Shown here piece after piece: positions 9,732-17,566 of a stretch of 33,342 bases of DNA (positions within the stretch are counted from its first letter, which is position 1; each line of letters begins with the position of its first letter). The notes under the pieces were generated by a model. That model did no database searches and was not told where the DNA came from. It saw only the letters and a list, made by a program, of their open reading frames with translations. Origin of the DNA: Chitinophagaceae bacterium (lineage in GTDB: Bacteria; Bacteroidota; Bacteroidia; Chitinophagales; Chitinophagaceae); assembly GCA_947380905.1 (NCBI GenBank), contig CANCSS010000022.1, forward strand, positions 1 through 33,342. Reading direction: 5' to 3'. The position numbers and the translations under genes are program-made.

Positions 9732-10940
9732 ATGAAAAGAAGAGACTTACTAAAATATGCCACCGTACTCCCTATTGGAGCAGGCATCGCATCCTCATTC
9801 ATACCTTCTGCAGCAATTGCAAAAGCAACCGGTGCAAAAAGAGACCTAATAAAAGAATTGGGTTTGCGCAGTTTTATCAACGCAGCAGGAACCTACACTG
9901 CTATGACCGCCTCCTTAATGCATGATGAAGTAATTGAAACCATTCAAGAAGCTGGGAAACATTTTGTGATGTTGGATGAAGTGCAAGACAAAGTGGGTGA
10001 AAAAATTGCCGAATTGTGTCATGCAGAAGCCGCTACGGTAACAGCAGGTTGTTGGAGTGCGTTGGTACTTGGTACAGCAGGGGTACTTACTGGAATGGAT
10101 ATGAAAAAAGTGGCACAACTTCCTAATGTAACTGGTATGAAATCAGAAGTGATTGTACAAAAAGGACACAATATTGGTTATGTACATGCACTTACCAATA
10201 CAGGAGCAAGTATTGTTGAAATTGAAACCGTTGAAGAATTGGAAAAAGCCATCAATGAAAAAACAGCCATGATGTGGTTTTTAAACAGCTACAGTCCTTT
10301 TGGAAAAATAATGCATGAGGAGTGGGTAGCGATTGCCAAAAAACATAAAATACCTACCATGATTGACATGGCAGCCGATGTGCCACCAGCAAGCAATTTA
10401 TGGAAATACAATGAGTTAGGTTTTGATTTGGTATGTGTATCAGGTGGTAAAGCCATGAAAGGTCCTCAAAGTGCTGGTATATTAATGGGTAAAAAAGAAT
10501 TGATTGCAGCCGCTCGATTGAGTGCACCACCTAGAGGTGGCAATATTGGAAGAGGAATGAAAGTGAATAAAGAAGAGATCTTAGGTATGTATGTAGCAGT
10601 AGAAAAATACATCAATATGGATCATGATGCGGAATTAAAAGCCTGGGAAGCAAAAATAGAAGTCATTAAAAATGCAGCTATGGCAGTGAATGGCGTGATC
10701 ACCGAAGTCACTGTACCTCCTATTGCCAATCACACACCTACCCTTTCCATTACTTGGGATGCAGCAAAAGTGAAAACAACCAACAAAGATTTAATGACAA
10801 AATTAAGAAACGGAACGCCTTCTATTGAAGTAATGGCCAATACTACAGGAATTAACATCACGGTGTTTATGTTAAAAGATGGAGAGGAAAAAATTGTTTC
10901 AAAACGTATCAAGGAAGAACTTGCATTAGCGGCTTCCTAA
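9732..10940 (+). CDS. SelA/DgaE-like PLP-dependent amino-sugar-acid ammonia-lyase, twin-arginine leader (paralogue 1)
   Basis: 402-residue fold-type I PLP enzyme of the SelA-related group that includes D-glucosaminate-6-phosphate ammonia-lyase (DgaE). The predicted reaction is removal of ammonia from a 2-amino-2-deoxy aldonate to give a 2-keto-3-deoxy acid. The PLP lysine should be K240 in S-G-G-K, followed by G-P-Q-S-A-G. The acidic D-M-A-A-D segment (212-216) is where the ring-nitrogen aspartate is expected, and R-L-S-A-P-P-R-G is conserved in the paralogue at 15182. The N-terminus reads K-R-R-D-L-L-K, then a mild hydrophobic stretch and A-x-A-like sites near residues 27-32. This is a Tat-type leader, which is unexpected because DgaE is cytoplasmic. 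Compared with the second paralogue it lacks roughly 20 residues near the C-terminus. The next gene, the amidohydrolase, follows after 18 bases. Automated tools may call it an aminotransferase class V or selenocysteine synthase; nothing here suggests tRNA selenation. Confidence 0.82.
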   Translation: MKRRDLLKYATVLPIGAGIASSFIPSAAIAKATGAKRDLIKELGLRSFINAAGTYTAMTASLMHDEVIETIQEAGKHFVMLDEVQDKVGEKIAELCHAEAATVTAGCWSALVLGTAGVLTGMDMKKVAQLPNVTGMKSEVIVQKGHNIGYVHALTNTGASIVEIETVEELEKAINEKTAMMWFLNSYSPFGKIMHEEWVAIAKKHKIPTMIDMAADVPPASNLWKYNELGFDLVCVSGGKAMKGPQSAGILMGKKELIAAARLSAPPRGGNIGRGMKVNKEEILGMYVAVEKYINMDHDAELKAWEAKIEVIKNAAMAVNGVITEVTVPPIANHTPTLSITWDAAKVKTTNKDLMTKLRNGTPSIEVMANTTGINITVFMLKDGEEKIVSKRIKEELALAAS

Positions 10941-10958
10941 AATTTTAAATCAAAAAAA

Positions 10959-12215
10959 ATGAAAAAATATTTATTACTATTAGTTGCGTTTTTTATAGTT
11001 GCCTCCAACATACAAGCGCAAGTTTACAGTCTAGTGATTAAAGGGGGTCAAGTAATTGATCCAAAAAATGGCATCAACGAAGTTATGGACGTAGCCGTGT
11101 TAGATGGTAAAATCGCAAGCATTGCAAAAAACATTGATGCAACCGGGGCCAAACAAGTGATCAATGCAAAAGGCTTTATGGTCGTGCCAGGATTGATTGA
11201 TATGCATGGACACGTTTTTGCAGGTACCCAACCCGACCATGCTTTAAGTGATGGCAACAGTGCCCTTATGCCAGATGGCTATTCTTTTAGAGTAGGTGTT
11301 ACTACCATTGTTGATTGTGGTGGTGCAGGTTGGAAAAGCTTTGCTACTTTCAAAAAAAATGTGATTGATTTCTCTCAAACAAGAGTATTGTCTTTTTTAA
11401 ATATTGTAGGAGAAGGCATGAGAGGTGGTGCTTACGAACAAGATCCAAGAGACATGGATCCTAAAATGGCTGCCTATGTTGCTAAGCAAAACAAGAAAGA
11501 CATTGTAGGCTATAAAGTAGCGCATTTTGAAAATGCAGAATGGACACCTGTAGACAATGCAGTGGCTGCTAGTAAATTATCTGGCGATATTCCTGTGATA
11601 GTTGATTTTGGTGGAGATGATACGCATGCGCCCTTGTCAATTCAAGAATTATTTTTCAAGCATTTAAGACCAGGTGATATCTACACCCATACTTTTACAG
11701 AATTACAAAGAAGAGATCCTATTGTAGATCTTACTACGCGTCAATTAAAACCTTTTATAAAAGATGCACAAGCAAGGGGTATTATTTTTGATGTAGGGTT
11801 TGGTGGTGGAAGCTTTGCTTTTAATCAAGCATTGCCAGCCATTAAAGCAGGATTTTTCCCCAATACCATCAGTACCGATTTGCATACAGGAAGCATGAAT
11901 GGTGCCATGAAAGACATGTTAAATGTGATGTCTATTTTCATGACCATGGGTATGGATGTGCCAGCTATTATAAAAGCAAGTACTTGGTCTCCAGCCAAGG
12001 TGATTAAAAGAGAAGAATTAGGTAATTTATCCGTAGGCAGTGGTGCAGATATTGCTATTATTGGCATACGTGATGGAAATTTTGGATTCTTTGACATACT
12101 TGGATACAAAGTAGAAGGGAAGCGAAAATTTGAGTGTCAGGCTACCATTAGAAATGGCAGAGTGGTGTATGACTTAAATGGTTTAACTACCCCTATAAAT
12201 CTATCTAGGAAATAA
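10959..12215 (+). CDS. Secreted amidohydrolase/deacetylase (EF_0837/AHA_3915-like)
   Basis: 418-residue metal-dependent amidohydrolase of the dihydroorotase/D-aminoacylase-like superfamily. The group is often found beside SelA/DgaE-like PLP enzymes. A Sec-type signal peptide (residues 1-20, cleavage after Q-A) points to the periplasm. Metal-site candidates are H83 and H85 in D-M-H-G-H, a probable carboxylated lysine K186 in V-G-Y-K-V, H223 or H244 (Y-T-H-T-F), and D307 in S-T-D-L-H. The C-terminal strand returns to the small beta-sandwich (G-S-G-A-D-I-A-I-I). The predicted role is removal of the N-acetyl (or other acyl) group so that the neighbouring PLP enzyme has a free amine. The gene lies between the PLP enzyme and the kinase with gaps of 18 and 26 bases. 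The acyl substrate is inferred only. Confidence 0.85.
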   Translation: MKKYLLLLVAFFIVASNIQAQVYSLVIKGGQVIDPKNGINEVMDVAVLDGKIASIAKNIDATGAKQVINAKGFMVVPGLIDMHGHVFAGTQPDHALSDGNSALMPDGYSFRVGVTTIVDCGGAGWKSFATFKKNVIDFSQTRVLSFLNIVGEGMRGGAYEQDPRDMDPKMAAYVAKQNKKDIVGYKVAHFENAEWTPVDNAVAASKLSGDIPVIVDFGGDDTHAPLSIQELFFKHLRPGDIYTHTFTELQRRDPIVDLTTRQLKPFIKDAQARGIIFDVGFGGGSFAFNQALPAIKAGFFPNTISTDLHTGSMNGAMKDMLNVMSIFMTMGMDVPAIIKASTWSPAKVIKREELGNLSVGSGADIAIIGIRDGNFGFFDILGYKVEGKRKFECQATIRNGRVVYDLNGLTTPINLSRK

Positions 12216-12241
12216 GAAAAATAAAGTAGATTGCTGTTGAT

Positions 12242-13237
12242 ATGAATGTTGACTATATATTATGTTGCGATTGGGGAACCAGTTCCTTTCGGCTAAGATT
12301 ATTAGATTTAGATGGAAAGATAATAGCGGAGACCTCAAGTGATCAAGGCATTTTAGCAACAAATGATTTGTGGGAAAAAATAGCTGGAAGCGAAGAAAAA
12401 AATAGGTTTACTTTTTATCTAACATATATAAGAAGCAGAATGGCATCATTACAAAGTAATGATGCCATTGATGTTTTACAACTACCTCTGGTGATCTCGG
12501 GAATGGCCACTTCTACTATAGGAATGAAAAATATACCCTATAGTAGTTTGCCTTTTCATTTAAATGGATCTGTGGGTTATGAGGTTTTTGAACAGGCACA
12601 TCAGGTTCCAGTTATTTTAGTAACAGGCATTGCTTCGCATGATGACATCCTGCGTGGAGAAGAAACACAAATGATGGGCTTGTTTCATCTGCCAACATTA
12701 AAGCTTCCCAAGGATGGACTATTCCTGCTTCCAGGAACTCATTCCAAACACATTGAAGTAGCCAAGGAATGCATCGTGAATTTTAAAACTTTTATGACAG
12801 GGGAAATATTTCAACTATTAAAAGAGCAGGGCACATTATCAAAATCTATGGAACAAATAAAGGATAGCAAATTAAGCAATCCCAAAAACACAAGTGCATT
12901 TAACAAAGGAGTAGAGCAATCAAAAAAAGCTGTCTTGTTAAATGAGCTATTTAAAATTAGATCCAATGATATTTTAGGGCATACAAGTAAGGAAGAAAAT
13001 AATTATTATTTAAGTGGTTTGTTAATAGGAAACGAATTGGCCTATTTGAAAGACAGGGAAAATGCAAATCAAAAATTGGTACTCTGTGCTGGTGCATCTT
13101 TGTTGCCTTATTATACGCAAGCATTGACAGCATTGGGCCTGGGCGCAGACTGTATCATTGTTGAATCGGCTATATTTGAAAAAGCAACCACCCTAGGACA
13201 ATTAGCAGTATATAAAAATTATGCTCAAATAAAATAA
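12242..13237 (+). CDS. dgoK: 2-dehydro-3-deoxygalactonokinase family (DgoK-like) sugar-acid kinase
   Basis: 331-residue cytoplasmic kinase of the DgoK family (ASKHA fold). The ATP-binding start D-W-G-T-S-S-F-R-L-R is at residues 11-20, and the family motif L-P-G-T-H-S-K-H lies mid-protein. The C-terminal G-A-S-L-L-P adenosine region is present. DgoK phosphorylates 2-keto-3-deoxy-D-galactonate at O6; relatives may accept the gluconate epimer. There is no leader sequence, unlike the two genes upstream, so phosphorylation is cytoplasmic. The aldolase gene starts 3 bases after its stop, indicating translational coupling. A perfect 14-bp inverted repeat sits inside the gene at 12439-12469. Confidence 0.88.
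   Translation: MNVDYILCCDWGTSSFRLRLLDLDGKIIAETSSDQGILATNDLWEKIAGSEEKNRFTFYLTYIRSRMASLQSNDAIDVLQLPLVISGMATSTIGMKNIPYSSLPFHLNGSVGYEVFEQAHQVPVILVTGIASHDDILRGEETQMMGLFHLPTLKLPKDGLFLLPGTHSKHIEVAKECIVNFKTFMTGEIFQLLKEQGTLSKSMEQIKDSKLSNPKNTSAFNKGVEQSKKAVLLNELFKIRSNDILGHTSKEENNYYLSGLLIGNELAYLKDRENANQKLVLCAGASLLPYYTQALTALGLGADCIIVESAIFEKATTLGQLAVYKNYAQIK
12439..12469. repeat. Perfect 14-bp inverted repeat with AAA loop inside dgoK
   Basis: Bases 12439-12452 are exactly complementary to 12456-12469, with the 3-base loop AAA. It lies in codons of roughly residues 66-76 of the kinase. As RNA it would be a stable hairpin; as DNA it is a candidate binding site. No run of T follows, so it is not a standard terminator. 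Confidence 0.85.
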
Positions 13238-13240
13238 CAA

Positions 13241-13882
13241 ATGGAAAAGCAAAAATTTTCATGGGATCTATTTAATGCCATGCCTCTAATAGGAATTATT
13301 AGGAATCTAAGCATCGAAGACATCCAATACGTGATGCCCCTATTTATAGAAGCGGGTTTTACAAATGTAGAAGTAACCTTAAATACAAAAAATGCCAGCG
13401 AAGCCATTGAATACATCATCAAAGAATACGCAGGAAAAATAAATATAGGTGCAGGTACTGTTTGTACCATAGGAGATTTAAACAATGCTATACAAGCGGG
13501 AGCGCAATTTATAGTGAGTCCTATCATAAAAAAAGAAGTGATCGTAAAAAGCACTGCCATGGGCATTCCTATTTTTCCAGGGGCCCTCACGCCTACAGAA
13601 ATTTACGATGCGTGGGAAATGGGCGCACCCATGATTAAAGTATACCCAGCTTCTACCATGGGACCCGACTATATAACCAATGTTTTATCGCCTTTAAATT
13701 CAATAAAACTATTGCCAACCGGTGGGGTTAATTTAAATAATATACAAGCATTTATGAAAGCCGGCGCCATGGGAGTAGGTGTGGGCTCAGAGCTGTTTAA
13801 TAAAAGTTTAATCCAAAGTAGAGATCAAAATAAATTATTGGCCCATTTCAGTTTATTTAAAAATGAAATGAACAAGCACTAA
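13241..13882 (+). CDS. KDPG/KDPGal-family aldolase
   Basis: 213-residue class I aldolase of the Eda/DgoA family, a complete single-domain TIM barrel. It should cleave 2-keto-3-deoxy-6-phospho sugar acid to pyruvate and glyceraldehyde-3-phosphate. The general-acid glutamate is E44 in V-E-V-T-L-N-T and the Schiff-base lysine is K133 in M-I-K-V-Y-P-A-S. Phosphate-binding loops P-T-G-G-V and G-V-G-S are present. The residue after V-E-V-T-L is Asn; KDPG aldolases (Eda) have Arg there, while E. coli DgoA (galacto form) has Asn in V-E-I-P-L-N. Together with a DgoK-type kinase this hints at galacto-configured substrate, but does not prove it. The gene is 3 bases after dgoK and 16 before the transporter. 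Confidence 0.9.
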   Translation: MEKQKFSWDLFNAMPLIGIIRNLSIEDIQYVMPLFIEAGFTNVEVTLNTKNASEAIEYIIKEYAGKINIGAGTVCTIGDLNNAIQAGAQFIVSPIIKKEVIVKSTAMGIPIFPGALTPTEIYDAWEMGAPMIKVYPASTMGPDYITNVLSPLNSIKLLPTGGVNLNNIQAFMKAGAMGVGVGSELFNKSLIQSRDQNKLLAHFSLFKNEMNKH

Positions 13883-13898
13883 TTACAAATGTAATTGA

Positions 13899-15179
13899 AT
13901 GAAAAAAATCAAAAACTATAGGTGGATTATACTTGCTTTATTGTTTATAGCCACTTGTATCAATTACCTGGATCGTCAAATCATTGGGTTGTTAAAACCT
14001 CATTTAGAAAAAGAATTTAGCTGGACGGAAACTGATTTTTCACATATTGTCATGGCATTCACAGCAGCCTATGCACTAGGGCTGTTGATGATGGGAGGAA
14101 TGATAGACAAATTAGGAACAAAAATTGGATACAGCTTGTCTGTTGTTGTATGGAGCACTGCAGCCATGTTTCATGCCATTGCAAAATCTGTTTTTGGATT
14201 TAGTATCGCCAGGGTATTTTTAGGCCTAGGCGAAGCAGGGCATTTTCCTGCAGCTGTAAAAACCGTTGCAGAATGGTTTCCCAAAAAAGAGCGTGCTTTA
14301 GCAACAGGTATTTTTAATGCAGGAACCAGTGTAGGTGTGGTGCTAGCCTTACTCATTACTCCCTATATATTTACGCATTATGGATGGCAAAATGTATTTT
14401 GGATAACGGGTTCCTTGGGTTTTGTATGGCTCTTGGCCTGGTTGTATTTTTACGAGATTCCTAGCAAACAAAAAAAATTAACCCCCAATGAACTTGCTCA
14501 TATTGAATCCGATATATCTGCGGGTCAAGCCATTCAACAAAACATCCCCTGGCGTAAATTGTTTTCTTACAAACAAACCTGGGCCTATGTTACCGGAAAA
14601 TTTTTAATAGATCCTATTTATTGGTTTTTTCTTTTTTGGTTGCCTTCCTATTTTTCAAGCACATTTAATTTGGATTTAAAAAAACCAAGTGTCGAATTAA
14701 TGATTATCTATGGAGCCACTACGATTGGAAGCATATTGGGAGGATACTTTTCATCCGTATTGGTGAAACGAGGTTGGGCTGTACTTAAAGCACGTAAAAC
14801 GGTATTACTTATTTTCGCTATCATCGAACTGTCCATACTTGGTGCACAATATATATCAAGTGTTTGGATGGCAGTAGCCCTTATTAGTACAGTAGTGGCA
14901 GTGCACCAAGCATGGGCCACCAATATATTTACCATGGCTTCAGATATGTTTCCTAAGCAATCCGTAAGTTCTGTAGTAGGCATAGGTGGCATGGCAGGGG
15001 CTGTTGGAGGAATTTTATTTCCCATCTTTATTGGATACGTACTAGATCAATATAAATTAGCAGGCAATATCACAGCGGGTTATAATTTAATTTTTACCAT
15101 CTGCGGTATCACTTATTTAACTGCATGGATCATTATCCATTTATTAACAAGAAAAATTAAGCCACTCGAAAATATTTAA
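13899..15179 (+). CDS. MFS transporter, ACS/hexuronate (ExuT-like) family
   Basis: 426-residue inner-membrane carrier with about 12 hydrophobic segments. The start of helix 1, C-I-N-Y-L-D-R-Q, and the G-x-x-x-D-K-L-G-T-K loop between helices 2 and 3 are hallmarks of the anion:cation symporter family that imports hexuronates and related sugar acids. A long cytoplasmic loop lies mid-protein (about 185-220). Placed between the aldolase and the second PLP enzyme, it probably imports the 2-keto-3-deoxy acid (or the amino-sugar acid) from periplasm to cytoplasm. Its stop is 2 bases before the next ATG. If the PLP enzymes are truly periplasmic, the transported compound is the deaminated acid. Confidence 0.9.
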   Translation: MKKIKNYRWIILALLFIATCINYLDRQIIGLLKPHLEKEFSWTETDFSHIVMAFTAAYALGLLMMGGMIDKLGTKIGYSLSVVVWSTAAMFHAIAKSVFGFSIARVFLGLGEAGHFPAAVKTVAEWFPKKERALATGIFNAGTSVGVVLALLITPYIFTHYGWQNVFWITGSLGFVWLLAWLYFYEIPSKQKKLTPNELAHIESDISAGQAIQQNIPWRKLFSYKQTWAYVTGKFLIDPIYWFFLFWLPSYFSSTFNLDLKKPSVELMIIYGATTIGSILGGYFSSVLVKRGWAVLKARKTVLLIFAIIELSILGAQYISSVWMAVALISTVVAVHQAWATNIFTMASDMFPKQSVSSVVGIGGMAGAVGGILFPIFIGYVLDQYKLAGNITAGYNLIFTICGITYLTAWIIIHLLTRKIKPLENI

Positions 15180-15181
15180 GT

Positions 15182-16459
15182 ATGAAAAGAAGATCTATTT
15201 TAAAAGGGCTCACCTTGGCCCCATTGGCACTAGGAGCTAGTTCTATTAAATCAATAGCAAGCAATGTACTCGTTAATGAAAACAATGTGTTAAATGAATT
15301 AGGGATTCGCACTTTTATCAATGCGGCAGGAACACTCACATACATGAGTGGAAGTTTAATGCATCCAGAAGTAGTAAAAACCATTACACAATCCTCTACT
15401 CATTTTTGTATGATGGATGAATTGCAAGACAAAGTGGGCGAAAGCATTGCAAGCATGGTACATGCAGAAGCAGCCACCGTTACCTCTGGTGCATTTTCGG
15501 CCATGACCCTAGGTTTGGCAGGCATCTTAACCGGGAACGATTTAAAAAAAGTGGAACAACTACCACATTTAGCTGGAACAGGAATGAAATCGGAAGTGAT
15601 TTGTCAAAAGTCACACGATGAAAGATACAACCATGCATTTTTAAATACAGGATGTACCATTGTAACGGTAGAAACAATGGAGGAATTAGAAAAGGCGATC
15701 AATGAAAAAACGGCGATGTTGCATTTTTTAAACATTGCTGCAGACAAAGGAAAAATAAATCATGAAGATTGGTTAGCAGTTGGAAAAAAATATAAAATTC
15801 CTGTATCCATTGATATCGCAGCAGATGTACCGCCCGTGTCAAATATTTGGAAATTCAATGAAATGGGATTTGATTTGGTTTTTTTATCAGGAGGAAAAGC
15901 CATCAGAGGGCCACAAAGTGCAGGCTTATTAATGGGTCGTAAAAGTATTATCGAAGCAGCAAGATTAAGTGCGCCGCCGAGGGGTTTCAATGTAGGACGT
16001 GCACACAAAGTAAACAAAGAAGAAATTTTAGGGATGTATGTGGCATTAAAAAAATATTTGGCCACCGATCATGAAAAAGAATGGAGTCAATGGGAATCAG
16101 AAATTAATTTTATTCAAAATGAAGTAAAAAATATCAAGGGCATCAGTACTAAAATTGTCGTCCCTACTTTGGGGAATATTACACCGAATCTAATTGTTAG
16201 TTGGACGCCTTCCGTTATCAATTTAACAGGTAAAGAATTAAGAGCACAATTACGCAATGGGGAGCCATCTATAGAGGCTGGATTTGCTGGTTTGCCATTG
16301 TATCCAAATCAAGCAGGCTCAGAATCCATTGATCCCAAAATAGCGGCCACTTTAAAAGGGGAAAACAGAGTTACCATCACCGCTTGGATGTTACAACAAG
16401 GAGAATATAAAATAGTAGCGAAAAAATTAAAGGAAGCATTTACCAATGCGATCGTCTAG
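15182..16459 (+). CDS. SelA/DgaE-like PLP-dependent amino-sugar-acid ammonia-lyase, twin-arginine leader (paralogue 2)
   Basis: 425-residue paralogue of the protein at 9732, clearly similar along its length. Predicted PLP lysine is K239 in L-S-G-G-K-A-I-R-G-P-Q-S-A-G, with a D-I-A-A-D segment upstream and R-L-S-A-P-P-R-G after it. The N-terminus begins K-R-R-S-I-L-K followed by a short hydrophobic stretch, again a twin-arginine-type leader. It keeps an extra segment of about 20 residues near the C-terminus (around S-I-D-P-K), which recalls the I-D-P region of other SelA-like lyases and is missing from paralogue 1. Substitutions near the active site (for example Y-T-A-M-T versus L-T-Y-M-S near residue 55) suggest different substrates or a heteromeric enzyme. 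It closes the operon; its stop codon shares bases 16456-16459 (CTAG) with the stop of the opposite-strand gene. Confidence 0.82.
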   Translation: MKRRSILKGLTLAPLALGASSIKSIASNVLVNENNVLNELGIRTFINAAGTLTYMSGSLMHPEVVKTITQSSTHFCMMDELQDKVGESIASMVHAEAATVTSGAFSAMTLGLAGILTGNDLKKVEQLPHLAGTGMKSEVICQKSHDERYNHAFLNTGCTIVTVETMEELEKAINEKTAMLHFLNIAADKGKINHEDWLAVGKKYKIPVSIDIAADVPPVSNIWKFNEMGFDLVFLSGGKAIRGPQSAGLLMGRKSIIEAARLSAPPRGFNVGRAHKVNKEEILGMYVALKKYLATDHEKEWSQWESEINFIQNEVKNIKGISTKIVVPTLGNITPNLIVSWTPSVINLTGKELRAQLRNGEPSIEAGFAGLPLYPNQAGSESIDPKIAATLKGENRVTITAWMLQQGEYKIVAKKLKEAFTNAIV

Positions 16460-17441
16460 TTTTTAGATTTCAAAAACGCTTCTCTCATCACTTTAGCAGT
16501 TTTATGCTGTCCAGTATGGCTCCAACCTGGAGGCATAAATAGGTATAAAAATTTATTTACTAGGCCAGGTGCTTGGTACATGTCTTTACCCAATGCAATA
16601 AATTCTCCAAAATAGGCGTCTAAAAAACTATTGGGTTTCATAGGACGAGTAATGCCATAATCAACAATAATATTTGCTTCTTCCTTTTGGTAGGTTTTAA
16701 AAACTTTATCCCAGATATTTAAAAGATTGCAAAAATTAGTATCCATGTATAAAGGATTTCTTGCATGATGTACTCTATGGTGTGAAGGGGTCAAAATATA
16801 ATTGCCAAAAAAACCCAAACGAGCATTTTTAATTACCGTATCGCCAATATGAATAAAAGAACCCCAAGTACCATCAATAAACATAATTACAAAAAGCATG
16901 GGAGGAGGTACGCCCGCCAAAATACAAATGGAAGTTCTAATCACATCTGCATAGGGGCCTTCTAAAAAGAAATGAGACCAAGATATAGCAAGGTGCATCT
17001 TTCAGGCGCATGATGGGTAGAATGCAAACACCAGAATAACCTCACTTTATGGCTTAAATAATGATAAATGAAATGGGCAAATTCCCAAATAATGTATCCA
17101 TAAATCAACCAATACCAAGTAAACTCAATGTGAAGGAGGGCATATTTTTCAAAAAGCCCAATACATAAAATGGTCATGCCAATAGAAATGTACCTTCCTA
17201 AAATTGAATTGAGTACATAAGAGAAAAAGGGAATTTTATAATTAATGACATTAAACTTTTTATACAACAATCCTCTTAGGAGCTCAAGAATCAAAATGAT
17301 AGGAAGGATGGGTTGTATGAAGCTGGTGATGCCCTTATAAGTTAACAAACTGTTGTAATTGCCCGATTTAATAAGGTCAATTGCACCAGCCATGCCAAAG
17401 AAATTTTTGACTTGTTCGTAAACAATGTTAGCTATTTCCAT
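16456..17441 (-). pseudogene. Sterol desaturase/fatty acid hydroxylase family protein, frameshifted
   Basis: Two reading frames together make one di-iron membrane hydroxylase-like protein. The first part (17441 to about 17000) has hydrophobic helices and the histidine motifs H-x-x-x-H...S-H and H-S-T-H-H-A-P-E. The second part (about 16998 to 16456) continues in another frame with M-H-L-A-I-S-W-S-H-F-F-L-E and the last box H-H-R-V-H-H. Adding one A to the AAA run at 17000-17002 (read on the minus strand) would join them as H-H-A-P-E-K-M-H-L. So either a one-base deletion has broken the gene or the assembly has an error here. All histidine clusters survive, which suggests a recent event. Start ATG at 17441. 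Confidence 0.75.
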
Positions 17442-17566
17442 TTTGTATATTTTAATTGCATCTTAATCAAATAAAGCCTGTACAAATTACAAAAAAATAT
17501 TAAATTAAATAGAGTTAATAATAGAATAAAATAGATTTAATTCAGCTAGGCTACTTTATACATATG

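Noticed and set aside
13225..13590. 121-residue minus-strand ORF opposite the aldolase gene
   Set aside because: It is antisense to a well-supported aldolase, with no recognisable domain; a shadow frame.
9732..16459. Selenocysteine synthase (SelA) function for the two PLP proteins
   Set aside because: They carry export leaders and sit in a sugar-acid operon without selB or selD; the similarity is to the SelA-like lyase branch.
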